DNA of 60,000 nucleotides from Membranipora membranacea (taxonomy: Eukaryota; Bryozoa; Gymnolaemata; Cheilostomatida; Membraniporidae): assembly GCA_914767715.1 (NCBI GenBank), contig OU612071.1:5272001-5332000 (forward strand), read 5' to 3'. Each line of letters starts with the position of its first letter. Position 1 is the stretch's first letter. The notes under the pieces were generated by a model that had not been told where the DNA came from, ran no database searches, and saw only the letters and a list, made by a program, of their open reading frames with translations. The position numbers and the translations under genes were made by a program. Below, in pieces: positions 1 to 12,829 of the stretch.

Positions 1-292
1 TCATCGTAATATCAGAGACTATTGTCTCTGGCAATATATCAACAATTTGAGTAGTCCAAAAAATTGTCCTTTGTCTCAATTACAAAGTCTCATCTAACAT
101 CATAGTAAAATCTAAGCATTGGGACAAGTGATAGACAGTTTTGGATTGCAGCCAAGTAGCGTAGATAAGCTTTAAACTTAGCCTCAGAACCTTTGCCTAA
201 TCCGTGATAGGCAATAATTACACAGTATAGCCTTAGTTCTCAAAATCTGTGCAGGCTGCAGATAGTGGCGTTCATTCATCAACCACAGCTCA

Positions 293-327
293 GTCTAACC
301 AAGGAGTAAAAGACTCCTTGGTCTAAC
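293..327. mobile_element. 21-bp hairpin insertion with 7-bp target duplication
   Basis: The left duplicate has GTCTAAC, then a 21-bp hairpin (CAAGGAGT...ACTCCTTG), then GTCTAAC again. The right duplicate has a single uninterrupted site at about 28561-28570. Insertion with target duplication is the simplest reading; precise loss from the right copy is the alternative. Confidence 0.5.
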
Positions 328-2301
328 TAGATTCACTGTTAGCCAATCGAAAAAAATACATAGTCGGCCAGAAAGTCCTCATTAGCTAACCTTATTGTGG
401 TAATTTAAAGCAGGAACTTGGCAAACTTTTGCCCTATCCTTCAAATTAGCTCATAAAGTACCCTGCCACCTTATAACGGCAAGATGTAGAAGGCATGTTG
501 TCATGATGCTATAAAAGAACAAAGCATACACAAAAGATGATTATATTTTTTGTTTTTCCTGTCTTGCCTTGTTTTTCTTGTCTTGCCTTGGTACTTCGTT
601 CATTATTGCAAGACTGCTGAGCACTGACGAATCTACAGATTTGTCTTATCTGGTTGAGCCGCTATGGTATTCAAATAGGTTAATTACATTATAAGGCTAA
701 GTAACCTTACAGGATATGTCTCAAACTGTTGCTGCTCTCAACATGCATGGCCAAGTCCGTCCCTTCACAAGTTTTTGGCAGGGTTAGCTGTATCTACTGT
801 CGGCTCAGCCAGTAGGCCTAACCATCTGGTGCAATAGCCTGATTGTTGATGAAATATGGTCTCGAGTGCAATTCTGTTGCCACAGCAAGCCAATGCAAAA
901 ATAGACTCATCTTTCACGAATTAGTGGGTCAATTACCATATGTAGTAAAATCACAATGAATAGAAAACTGCAGGGTCCGATAGAAAAGTGGGGCGTCTCC
1001 CGCCTTCTAAATAAGTATGAATAATATTACCTAGAGTAGTGTTAAAAACTGTGAACAATAATTATGCAAATAACAATATTTCTTGACAATGACCGAGACC
1101 AAGACTCAAATCGCAGCCTCCTACCTCAAACAACACAATTTTCCTTGTGTCACAAAATTAGTTTTTTTTTGCAAATCACTGCCGCAATGAGGAATTTTAT
1201 TGTGTGTAGACCAATAGTTTTTAATGTAGAATCTTCACAAGAATGGGTGTGTCTTAATTTTCTTGGTCATAAAAGAAACATGCATGCCTTGTATGGTTAC
1301 TATGCCTAATAGGGTGTAGTGCGCACTATGGGTGACAACTTCACATCCTTTTTTCCGATATCAAAGTCAGACAATATTTCACCTTAATTGACATTAGGCA
1401 ACATCTTTGCTTCACTAATCTTTATGAAGGAAGGCTTTAGAAATACCTTATACTCAAAGACATAATAATATCATTAGTACTAAGTTTGGTGTTCATAGTT
1501 CTATTGTCTTTGCCTAGCAGCTCAATATTACAAAACTTGTGTAAGCAATGACTATAATGTACACAAGTTTTGAATGCAAGCTCCTGTTATTGCATAGACC
1601 ACCCTGTACTCCTACAAGTGGAAAAAAAAACTCTAGTCTTATAAGTTTTTGCCCATGCTTGTTGAGAACTTGGTCAGCAAGAACTCAATGATTTTAGTTC
1701 TAATAAAGCTGGCCTCACACCACCAACTCAATTTGCACCGAATGTCCCTGTTGATGTTTTTCTTGAAATAATTATTGCAAATCATAACAAATCCGTCAAA
1801 AAGGAGTCTTGTCTCACCCTGCCTCATTCATCCACTAATCTTGTTTGAAGTGATTCTTAGTATTGAGAGAAGAGCTTAACTTTAGATATGATTTGAATTC
1901 GAGACAATGCAATATTGATAAAGTGTGTTGGGCTTTTCTAGCCTCTTTGTTCGTCTCTTGTATTTTTAAGAAGGATTTGTCGTACCTCGTTTAAAAAGAA
2001 GGCAATTCACGTCAATATTAAAAAATCCTTCTCACAAAGAGCTTTAGGCTGGTACTTACCTTCATATAAGAGACATAAAACCTAACATACATTATATATA
2101 TGCTTTTGCTTGTCAGCAACTGATTTACGCTTCCAAGGACAATCTGGTGACAATGATCACGTTATATTTGTTTTACTGTACACTAAAGATTAAACACAAA
2201 ATGAAGGTGTACAGCATTGAAATAAATTCTTGGACTTCTGTTATTATTTGTTAACAATGCCTTCACCATGACTTATCTGAACGTTTTTCTTGCTGCTTTA
2301 G

Positions 2302-5300
2302 CACTGAACAAGACGATTAGCATAGTAGAACTGGATCCCTACTCAGTCTCATTTGCCTTTGAGAGGGCGGCATACAATGATCAAGACTTGGCTCACACAA
2401 AGTATGAGATAAAGATTGTAAAAGAAGATGGTATCACGTCTGCTAAAACATTGGATTCACAGAATATACAGCCTCATGAAATAGACAAGGTGAGTGAACT
2501 CATGTTAACTTTGTCTTACTTCAGGAGTTATCCTCTCTTGAGTACAGAAACTGGGACCCAAAGTACTAATGCGGCACTCTATACTCATGCCCGCTGGAAA
2601 CTCGGCTACTCTTTATATCAAAGAGGCGGCATGTGGGGTGTGCAAACACACAGTGGACCTCCAGTATTTTCATTCCCGTTCCGCAAGGACCTAGCTAGGA
2701 TAAATGGCGCAACAGGAACAAATCAGAAATGACTGCTGGCGCCGATAATTGAACCTGCACCTGAAAGACCTCAAGCCAATACACTTTACCATTAGACCAC
2801 TCCTGACTCCATTGTTTTACTTGCTTCGGCAACATCACCTCCCAAAAGACAAACGATTCACAAAGCGCAAAGTTTACAAGTCACCATGTGTTGTTTTAGC
2901 CAAAATAACAAGGCTTGTGTGGATCTGGAGAGTGTATGTCTGTTAAGTCCCTCTGTTGAGAGTAGTGCATTACATAATGTTTTGTATTTATTTCATAGTC
3001 CTCGCCAATACTGAAATAAATACTTTTCTTTCACTCAACTAAAAACTAACTTGGGGCCTTTGTAAAAGTTATTAGGAGTTGTCTTCAGCTCAGCATGGGC
3101 AGAGTACTCCTTTGTTGTGTCCTGATCTGAATCCATTTACCTTGTGACCTATGTTCTAAAAAAATGGTAACATCTGTAAAGTGCCAGAATCCCGCGCCAT
3201 TTGCTCCCGTCATGGCAACTTTTTATCGGTATCGTTTATATAGTTTGAATGCATACAAAATATACTTCCAGGTCACTAGTGGGCAGGAGAGTCGAGTGTA
3301 CATAGAGACCCTTAACAATGTTATCCCGGGAAAATATATAATTAAGGTATGATATTCTAAAATTGTTATGTATATTATTTTTTGCCTTGTAAATCAGATT
3401 CGTTCTTTCTTTAGATGAACTGTAATCCTTATTGCCTTACCAACCAGAATTTCCATGTTTCGAAACTTATATGAATCTTCATCATAATTCAGGCCGATAC
3501 AATGCACATCACAACTTTTGCAACCTCATTTTACAGATAACTCCTTATGGGAAAAAAGAATCATGTTGGATTGACTGCAATAATCGACCTTTAACCTCTC
3601 AGAGATACACCAGTTCAGTATTTACTATATCAGGTTAGTAGTTGGTACTCTTTTGTATGGCTCAATGATATTTGAGGAATTTCTTTTCCGGGAAAGTTAA
3701 ATGTTTACATGAAACATCATTGACTGAAGAACAGTACTTGTGACCTTGTAAAAATTTTCACCTGGATCCTCATTTATTGTCAAATGTAGGGGATCAGGCA
3801 TCACCCAGTATTCAACAGGTTGTATATCGTTATTTAATTTTCTTCTTAGAATAGGTAAATGGAAAGAATTTATACCCTAAATTAAACCGTACCGAAAAAT
3901 CACTCTCAAATTTGAAATATATCAATCACAGAGGGGAACGGTCACTGTTGACAAAGGGAGTCAACCTGTGCAACAGTTACCTGATAGGGAGAAGGGGACC
4001 GGGCCGCCGGGGCTGGGAGGTCGGCTGGTGGAGGCTTTGTGGGGGGGGGGGGGCGGTTTTTAGGGTGCATATGGTAGATGGGGCTTCCTGTCGCTGGTCG
4101 GATCGGGATGGTCTCAGCTTTGTTCAATCAAGTGGTTGCCACTCTAGTCTTGACTATCTGGCGTAGACTATGAGACCACACCGCCGCATTTTTCATCCTA
4201 ATTTTTAATCAATTATTTTACTAGAAGTCTTCAAGCAGAAACCTTACACTAATAAACCCAAACCATTATCAAAACGAATAAGTTACAACAGTTGTCAAGC
4301 TTTGTTATTGTCTCCTCGTCAGTCATGAGAAGGCGACTTTCAAAATGCTGTCACATTGTATACCCGTAGAGTTAGTTTGTAGGTTTGGTAATAATTGTTC
4401 CATTGTTCTTTCAATTACAAGGTGCTGATTATAAGCCACCATCTGCCCCTAAGTTAGAGGTGTCAGGACAGAATCTCACTATTGTCATCCCTGTGGCTCC
4501 CCTCAACTACCACATATCACAAACCGTCAGCGTCACGCTCCAGCGAATCAGCGGAAGACCAAAAAATGTGACAGAACATGTAAGAACCAATCAATACAAA
4601 CAATTTTACAAAAATCAATTGATTTTTTGACAAATACCATAACAATTTATGCTGTCGATCTGTTTTTACAATCTTTAATTGATACGGTGATTAGTTGGCA
4701 ACCAGAGTTTTAACTGCCATACATGATTGAGTAACCTAAAACTTAGTGCAATAAAATACACAGGTGCCCCTAAAACTATGGCAATAGGAGGGCATGGTAT
4801 TGTTGCTGAGTTGCATTAGTTCTGTACCATGAATTTGAAGAGGAAAAAATTGAACCCTGTACTGTTGTCGGGAGTTAATTTTCAAGGGATAAAGGCCAAA
4901 TCATGTCTTATGTATGTCTCGTTTAAGATTAAAATACAAAGTGGTAATGGTAGTTGGAGTGAGCAGCGAGTATCTTTAGATGGTGTCTTATCCCAATACA
5001 ACGCTGGAGATCAACTACAAGCAACAGTAAGAATGATTACATCAGTGTAGCTGATTGTAAAAGCAGATTAAAGAGGAAGATATACCGAAGGGATAAATCC
5101 CTAGTTGGATATATCTTTGCAACTGTTTTTAATTTTTTTGGTCAAGCCATATGTTTTGTTTCTATTAGATGTTGGCTGTATGTACTTCCAAGAAGCATCC
5201 ACGAAAATCATAATATGCTTCAAAATGAGCCCAAGAACAGTTTAATTGGTTGACTCTGACTGATCATACAAATACTTTCAGAACACTAACATCAGCAGTT

Positions 5301-8300
5301 CCCTTGTGAGTAGAACCGAGCGGACAGGGAAAATTGTATGTGCTAGATACAATCACTACCCATCGTGTATTTTATTTATAGATTACAGTGAGCTCATCTG
5401 TAGGCTTGTGCAATGCATCGGACCACCAATTCAACTATAATGGGACTTGTGTATCACTCTCACATGCTCAGTCAAACAGCATAACAATACCAGCAGGTAA
5501 AACTTATAACTTTTAGATTAAAACGTTTTTGCATCACACATTATCTCACTTGCTAAATATTTACACTTTGATGAGTGTTGACTACAGGTTTTTTGCCTAA
5601 TTGTGATAAGTAAAGCATATCAGTCATGCTTGATATTCAGTATGTCTCAAGTACCTCCTTGTCAATGAGTTAAGATCAATGAAGAACACACTATAAACTG
5701 CATGAGATTTTTGAGAAACATCATAAATAGGTCTTTCTTGTTCTATTTAGATGATTCTATAAAGCCAAGCCCTAAACCTTGGCAATCACTCACTGATCAA
5801 CAGAAACAATATATCGGCGGTGCTGTTGGAGCCTTTGTTGGCTTGTGTATCATACTTACAGTTACTTCTCTGTATATTGCATACAAAAAACGGCAAGTGA
5901 AGAAGCATAAGGTAATGGAAAAAAGCAAGCCGGGCAGCGAAGAAAGTCTCATCTCTAGAGATTGTGAAGACAAAATCAGTCAATTCACTGGTGAGAAGAA
6001 AAGCCTTAAATTGATAAAAGACTTCGGAAAGACCATAGCGATGTCAGTCTGGCAGCTTGTTCTGGAGTAATTATGCAATATTTTCACATTAAGAAAATTC
6101 AGAGCACTTCTTGATAAAAATTATGTAAGGTGTTAGATATTGTCTTCCCTTCTCATCTATGAGCTATGAGGTATTCATGGGGCCTAGCGCTGTGTCAACC
6201 TTATAAGGTACCACTTCAAAAAAATTTTGATGACCATTCTTTTCCAAATAATTTCCAAATGAATATAGTTAATTTCTTTATTATTATAATTCTAAATGGA
6301 ATTATATTTAATTCCAAATGAATATAGTTAATATTTATTGTCAGGAGGCACTTTACAATAGTAGATAACTTCATTTATGAATTCATACAGTTCTCTCAGT
6401 AGATAGATGTGATAGTTTGTTGGGCTGGTACTGCACTAGGCCCCATGCATACCTCATACTTCATACATGAGGAGGGAGGACAATTTCTAACACTATACAT
6501 AATTGTTACTTCGAAGTGCTCTGAATTTTTACTGCAGAATAAGCTGCCAGACTATGTATTGCTGTGGTCCTTCTGAAGTCTATAATTGTGTTCTGTTCAA
6601 CATATTTATCAAGTCAGCAAATTATCCGTACAACTCTCACACCATCTGTTAAACATTGTTTCTCCCTTTCTTTTTCAGGAGGGGAGAGTACTTGGGCATT
6701 TGGATCTAAAAGCCAACGTGTTTGTATTGTTTACATAAATGGTTTACCAGGATATGAGGACCTAGCTGGAAAACTCAAGGATGCCTTAATAACACATTTT
6801 GGGATCAATATCAGCATATACACTGGAGCTCGCGATGAACCCAAGTGAGTACAACATATGAAAAGAAGTGAGGAGTCCTTTTCATACATATCTTCATTCA
6901 CTAGCACCATATTATTCACAAGTCTTCACTCAAATCTTGCTAGTTTCCACTGTACTGAAGTATCAACTTTTGGACAGCTAGCATCAAACTAACAGTAGGT
7001 TAAGTCAGCAAAGAGATAGAATTTCAGAGATCAGAAAATAATTGTGTTTCTTGAACATTAGAACATTTTGTTTCCTGTCTCAATTGAACATTTTCATATC
7101 TCTTTTCAGTAATCCGGCTCATTATGCTGGCTTTGTGATCGCCTTGGACTCAGTAGAGCTGTCATTGGCTTGTAACAGACTCTTACCACACGAGACCGTG
7201 TCAGTGTTGGCGGAAAGAAACGCAGGTGTCCATGAGCCTGAACGAACAGCTCACCGCAGCGACTTCCGCGCTGCAAATATCATCAACTTCTTGACCAATG
7301 ATTCTTTGGCGCTGCAGAATGTTGCTTTGGTAAGCGCACTAGTCAACAAATTTTTGTATGGTGCACGAATGTCTAATTATACATTGCAGCTGCTCAAAAG
7401 TTTTAATGCCACATCACAGATTTAAAACCCAAGCAGAAACAACTTCACAACGTAATACTTCATTCAGTTGTTTCTGCAATAATGTTTTACATTTACCTAC
7501 AAACAAATTTTACCCTTTCTTAATCCGCCTTTCTTCCGAGTATAAGCATAAAGGCATAACTTTTTAGAGGCTGATAGGTCAGTGAACAATATTTTCATTT
7601 TTTTTGTGGATCATGAGATTGAAAAAAGAATGTTTTGTATTCTACAGGCGACGTTTGAGCATCTGAAACATTCATCAAACAGGCATGGCAGCTTATGTTC
7701 CAGTCAGCAGAGAAAAGGAGTAAAGAAATTTCTCCTACCAAAGAAGTTTGAAGAGCTGGTTAGTGTGATGGAAAAGAAAATCAAAATTGTCTTTAATTGG
7801 GTCAAAGCTGCAGACCTCGGGATAAACAGTTATTTTAAAATAATGAAGAAAATGAAATTGTATCTAAAAACTTGTAAAATATATATTTTCTCCTAGGATA
7901 AACAATGATTTTAAAATAATGATCAAAAAGGAGTAGTCTCTAAAAACTTTTTTTCTCAAGCTTAAACTTTTAGATGTGCTATGAGTTACTGAAATATCAA
8001 GAATATCACTGTGTAATTGTGACTCTTAACATAAAACATTCCCTGTGAATTTTCCAGATGAAATATGTTATGACTGAAGGGATTCATCAAGACAAACCAG
8101 TTGAGATAACTACTTGGCCACAATATCTCAACAGTAATGAGGTAGGTGGCCGTGATCTGATTGGTTGTTGGGTGAAAAACTCCCTCTCATCAGCCAATCA
8201 GAGCAAACACAATGGTCAGACCTAGGTTGCTCTGTAGGAACTATTTGACATTATAAGTCCCGTATTATTTGTAACCTCGAAGCCTCAAATATCAGGATGA

Positions 8301-9058
8301 TATTCAGTGCACACTTCTCATTATTTTACTTATTTTTCAAGACTCTGACATGTCGTCCTCCTAATTATTAACTACCTGATGACATGGATTTATGATCAGT
8401 GTTGAACTTGGACATGAAATCCTGTACTAAAAAATGTAGTGCTATATTCGATCACAAGAGATATATATATATATAACTCACTACGTTTATTACAGCATGC
8501 CACTATGGCAAAAATATTATGGCCAGGCCTTCAGAAAGTCCATTTCATCATTAATTGTTCATACTTTGATTTGCAGAAAGTGCATTTAGACGAGGCAATT
8601 GCTAATCTCAAAACTGCTCAAGCCACATCGCATATTGATGAAGCAAGTCTCAACAACTTACAAGTCAATAATACTGCACTTGCCCCGGCCATCAGTAAGT
8701 TTAATTGGTGGATATATTCATATGATAAATCAGTACGCATCATACATAATATGACTTCATTTATCATCCTTTATTTTACTCTACTTAACCAATTTTCATG
8801 TGGCATCATTACTTTTTTTAAGAAGAAAGAGTCTAGAGAATAATGAGCCTCCATATTGTTCATACAAAATTAGCATAAATCATAAATCAAGCTGCATCTT
8901 ACACATGTTTTAATATCTCTGCAGATGGTCCAAAGATGAATGAGGTAACTGACTACACATCGTTGGGTACAGAGGCATCAAGCTATGCATGTTCAGAACC
9001 AGCGCCAGACTCGAACTACTTCAGCGCAAACAGCACATATAGAACAATTGAAAAATGA
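2302..9058 (+). CDS. SEFIR-like single-pass receptor A, 5' partial
   Basis: Thirteen exons join in phase: 2302-2489, 3272-3346, 3537-3633, 4422-4579, 4928-5026, 5382-5496, 5751-5990, 6679-6844, 7110-7329, 7648-7758, 8058-8141, 8577-8694 and 8925-9058 (TGA). They encode about 601 residues. The signal-peptide exon must lie left of the window. The first three exons form a fibronectin-III-like module (FAFERA, PGKYIIK, ITPYG); the next three form a second module beginning ADYKPP. A membrane span follows in 5751-5990 (GGAVGAFVGLCIILTVTS), then a basic stop-transfer stretch. Exons from 6679 make an alpha/beta domain starting RVCIVYINGLPGYEDL, resembling the SEFIR domain of IL-17 receptors, and ending in a helical KFLLPKKFEEL segment. 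The tail has VTDYTSLG. The acceptor of exon 4928 is weak (TTTAAG), whereas its duplicate has TTTGTAG. The ectodomain and membrane assignments are firm; the SEFIR call rests on pattern only. Confidence 0.75.
2510..2815 (-). mobile_element. tRNA-derived SINE (family 1), antisense
   Basis: Read on the minus strand this begins with a tRNA-like head (GGAGTGGTCTAATGG box A, then a degenerate GGTTCAATT box B) and continues into a body shared with the copies at about 31085-31375, 33960-34220 and 35308-35600. It lies in the intron after receptor A exon 2302-2489. The same element sits at the same place in receptor B, so it predates the duplication. Confidence 0.7.
3930..4165. other. GC-rich block with a G13 tract
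   Basis: This roughly 230-bp block inside a receptor A intron is strikingly richer in G and C than its surroundings and contains an uninterrupted run of 13 G at about 4041-4053. The matching intron of receptor B (32741-33117) lacks it. No coding signal is evident on either strand. Confidence 0.5.
6096..6535. mobile_element. Foldback MITE-like element in a receptor A intron
   Basis: The left arm starts near TTCAGAGCACTTC and includes GGTATTCATGGGGCCTAG. The right arm is its inverted, mildly diverged copy ending GAAGTGCTCTGAA, with arms of about 100 bp. The centre holds short direct repeats of AATTCCAAATGAATATAGTT. It is absent from the matching receptor B intron, so it inserted after the duplication. 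No transposase is encoded. Confidence 0.75.
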
Positions 9059-9157
9059 CATAAGATAAGATGCTAACTTGTTTGCTTGACTTTTGTCCTT
9101 CATTAACTTTTCTGCTCATCGCTTTTGATCTTTTTTTGATCTCTTTTCAAGATTCAT

Positions 9158-9163
9158 AATAAA
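9158..9163 (+). promoter_or_regulatory. Polyadenylation signal of receptor A
   Basis: AATAAA lies about 100 bp after the receptor A stop codon. The same hexamer follows receptor B at a similar distance (38251). Confidence 0.7.
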
Positions 9164-10038
9164 TCAACCATACACTGCTTGTTAAAATGCTGCTCAAGTT
9201 TACTGTATAATTGTGAATCATTGCTTAGTTCGTTAGAGTCAATTTAGTAGCAGAACCTAACACGTACCCACCCCTAATTAATGAGATCCGATATATACAT
9301 GCAATAGTATATAACATGATCAGTGTGCTCGTGTCCTATTTAAATCCTAGATTTGTTTGTACAATATTGACAACTTTGAACAACCGGTGTGGTCCAAAAA
9401 CACCCTTTTTTTATCTTCCGGGTATCATTTTAAATAACAGTGTATTCGAGCATTGCCAGTTGACCACCAAGTCAAATATATTCTAGCAAGAAAATACACA
9501 GAGTCTTTTCGCTCTGATTTAGAAAACCCTATCCTGTGAGAACAAATAACATTCTCATACGGAAAACTATTCGTGAAGAAGAGTGTCCTGATAATTTGAT
9601 GATTAATTTCAGAATATTTAGAATACAGTGATCAATTCAACTTGGGGCTTGTCAACTAATTTTGATTAACTAAATAGTACTGGAGCGCATTGAGGGGCAA
9701 AACTCTGCTTAGAGCAGGCCCTTTGGTACTGGTGATCACACAGTGTGGCCCTTGTTTTATCTTGCTCAATGATCACTGTCCATAGCCTTGTCTGCCGGCT
9801 ACTTTTTTTGGGTTTTGGGAAAAACAAAAGAAATTACCACTTGACAAGGCTACATGGTGCCAGTTGCCCTTGAAACTGGCTATCGAAATGATAGTCTTGA
9901 CACCGTAGCAACACAAATAGATTCACAAGTTCAATTTCAAAAAGCAAAAATAAAATTGTTTTCCCTGTAGCAAATGCAGGGCCTCTCCAGGTAAGTGAGT
10001 TGTTCTCCTGTCCCAAGTTTGTGTATTATACCACATAC

Positions 10039-11443
10039 CATGCTGACATATTTTCAGTATCTGGTTGACGTGGTTATCAGCGATGTTTGTAAGTGTGGAT
10101 AGAGCAACCTTATCAGCCAGCACTGTACACTTGGTATCATACCAACCACACGTAAGCGTCTCAGTAACAGCTTATCTGAAATATTTGAATACTGTTTATA
10201 CAACCATATTATGACGGTACTGATCTACTGATGTATGACATCAGATTAGCTTTCGGACAAACTTAATCAGAACAAAATCGAATCGCTGGAATCTATGACA
10301 GTTCGGCCAACTCCAAACTTCAGTGTACAGCTGACATTCACATATTGTTTTTTACTGACCCATTTTTGAAGTTGTAGGTGCATGCATAGTAGTTGTTGAT
10401 GTTGTATTTGAAGCGATGGTTGTTGATCTGGAAGTTATAGGTTTGGAAGTTGTCAAGATTGCAGTTGTTGGTGATATCGATATTGGATCTGAAAATATAA
10501 GTAGCTTAATAATTGTGTTTCTGCTTGAAATCAAATCAATAAAACATCAGTCACTTGCAATTGCAAAATTGATAGTGCAGTGCTCAGAGAGCAAGGGGCT
10601 TTAGTCACTGCCCTCAGGCCTTTTCATGTCAAGGTCATATGAGGTGTTAAATGGCAACCAGGGTTTTGCAGCAATGCATAAAGCGGTAGTAAAGATTGTG
10701 CTACACAGCATCAGCTTCGTGCATGACGCGATGCAAAACTCAATGTAGCTGCTCACTCTTAGCTGAGTTTCACTTCAGTTAAGGGGAGGTTCAAAGACAT
10801 TGCTGACATAATGATGAATCACAGGCTAACTATACCGGAACACAAAACTGCTCTGGGTAGTTCCACATAAGTTGAGTTTCAGCAGCATTTTAGCACCTGA
10901 TCGATGAAATGTTTGAGAAGAATTCTCACTGAAAAATCATCCAATTTAGATTTTTTCTTCCCTATGCATAAGATGCAATCTGCTATCAATCAATAAGAAT
11001 TTGTTTGAAACCATGGTTGTCCTTTAAGTTATATTAGCTATATATGTTATATCAAAGTGCACGCTTTCATATTGAGTGTAATACATATCTAAAATTTGTA
11101 ATGAGCTCACATTCGTACATAGGATATACTCACATATAAACCTCTGGATTCCACCCCTCTGTCTGACGTATAACAAGTCGCTAGTGAGAAGTAGAGAGTA
11201 GGGACGGTAGAGACATCCTGAGCAGAGATTCAGTGTTGATACTTTATATGTGATCATATCGACAAGTCTGATTCTGTCATTGTTAGCGTCACCTATCAAG
11301 AAGAGACTGATTCCCGATGAACACAAGGTCATGTGGGTAGTAGAATAGAGAGTCCAAAAGATGCCTGCAATGAGTGAGGTTGCATTATCACCAATCAATA
11401 GTTCTATTCCAACTGAAGTGAAAAGTTTGGCCAGAAACAACAC
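10039..11443 (-). pseudogene. Decayed NHL beta-propeller gene (left copy)
   Basis: Three exons match the intact gene at 40838-43095. The NHL exon ends at a conserved GTGAGT donor (11134), but only its last part is recognisable (GDANNDRIRLVD, CLYRPYSLLL). The first half is gone, and the sequence between YG-NATS and the ISLF-GDAN part is out of frame relative to the intact copy. The Thr-rich exon (10360-10488) is intact in frame, with a GTCAGT donor. The next exon (10039-10175) is 137 bp against 141 bp in the intact copy because of a 4-bp deletion, which shifts its frame. The terminal exon is absent: sequence matching the intron before it (about 9235-9340) directly follows the receptor A 3' end. 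No functional product is expected. Confidence 0.8.
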
Positions 11444-11945
11444 AGTAAGAAGATTAAAATTGAAATTATATGAGATGGAAAATGCTGTTTATTTGAAATA
11501 ATCCTGAATGCACGCTTTTGATGTGAAAAAATAGTGTCAGAAAAATATTTCGGCGTTAAGTTGTAAGAGATGCGTATGTCATATATGGAATGACAGAAAA
11601 CGACTTGATAATAAAAGGTTTGCCTATTCACGAAAGGCCTGCAAGGCTGCAAAATATTGATATTGATTGTCAGGTTATTGAAAAATGGTCCAGTGGAGTG
11701 TCTGAAACGACTGCATCATTTATCTTAATTCCGAATAAACTGGTCTCATGTTTATGTTTTAAATCACAATCACAAGTATCAAACTATCATCAGTTCTTGA
11801 GTTATGATGAAGAAAGTATGATGATGAGGTATCCACACAAAACGTATTGAATATGTAGAACTTGGATCCATAATGGATGTCCAAACCCAAAAAAACACCA
11901 ATGTAAAATACTTAGAGAAACTCAAACAAACAAAGAAACCTTTAC

Positions 11946-12084
11946 CAGTGATACCGCAATCTGTGGTAAAACGCATCTGGACTCGGCTCTTTCCTGTTAC
12001 ATCATATATGTATATTTGGTTGACTGTCTTCTCACCACTTATCTTAGACCCATCAATGGAGAGAAAGTCACAGCATAGCTCAGT
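11946..12084 (-). CDS. Unassigned exon with paired cysteines
   Basis: This open exon is bounded by TTGCAG and GTAAAG on the minus strand and reads ELCCDFLSIDGSKISGEK through FTTDCGITG in the frame starting at its first base. It lies between the membrane-span exon at 12830-13045 and the NHL pseudogene remains. Its phase does not fit a direct splice from that exon, since a TGA would result, so a missing exon or decay is likely. I do not recognise the domain, and no counterpart was seen near the intact NHL gene. Confidence 0.35.
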
Positions 12085-12829
12085 CTGCAACATATAATCA
12101 ATAATGAGAAATGAGCATAAGGTTGCAACTGTCAAGAAATTGAATTCAATGGATTGTTAATTATAAGCGTTTCTAGATGGAAGCATTAAATGTTGGCTGC
12201 CATCCTCAGAGGGCAGAGAGAAGGTTTTCAATACAAAAACCATTACTTTATATATAAAATTATCAGAATTTGGGATTTACCAGTTCAGTAAAAATTATTA
12301 ACTTTGGCTACCCATAAAGAAGGCATCATATTGCCTGAATGTGATACATCCTAGAACTGGAATGCAACCTGGAAATGTGAGGCCACCAAAGAAAAAGCAG
12401 AACAAAGTGACCAGCAAACTGCTCAAATTGAAACTGGCGCTAATCATCACTTTTGCCCTACATGGCGAAAACCCGAACACGTAATTTTGCAGATACCAAT
12501 GTAAGTTATTTGAAACCAAGAATGCGCATTACGTGTCATCAGTTCTTGCTCAACAATAACAACGGAATTGAGCATGACGCTGACAACCTAGGCTGGTATT
12601 TTTCTGGCGAGCGTATCATCCAATCATACTGTTTAGTAAGAAACAGAGGATTTGGCTACCCTTAAACAGGGAAGCAAGGTGGCCTAAAATACTACACTGA
12701 GACTGTGATACATCCTAGTGTGCATCCTAGATGTGAGGCCATAAAAACATCCTAGACTGTGTGTGCAGCAAGCTGCCAAAACCATTAGCAGTGACACTGT
12801 GATCTTAGCTCATAGATATAGATTCTTAC

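Larger units (their letters stand above)
1..9340. repeat. Left copy of a segmental duplication
   Basis: The first bases of the window recur almost unchanged from about 28274, and the match can be followed exon by exon and intron by intron to the end of receptor A and its polyadenylation signal (right copy about 28274-38290). Matching stretches resume in the neighbouring NHL genes. Differences are mostly substitutions and discrete insertions: a 21-bp hairpin at 300-320, a GC-rich block at about 3930-4160 and a foldback element at about 6096-6535 occur only here. The left boundary is off the window, so the true unit may be longer. Confidence 0.9.

Noticed and set aside
2530-2730. Extension of receptor exon 2 as a long reading frame into AYNDQ...SGPPVFSFPF
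   Set aside because: The frame beyond 2489 crosses a good GTGAGT donor and runs into an antisense SINE; homology and phase support splicing at 2489.
11779-12135. A single 118-residue minus-strand protein
   Set aside because: Only the middle (11946-12084) is bounded by splice signals and looks coding; the rest reads like intron.
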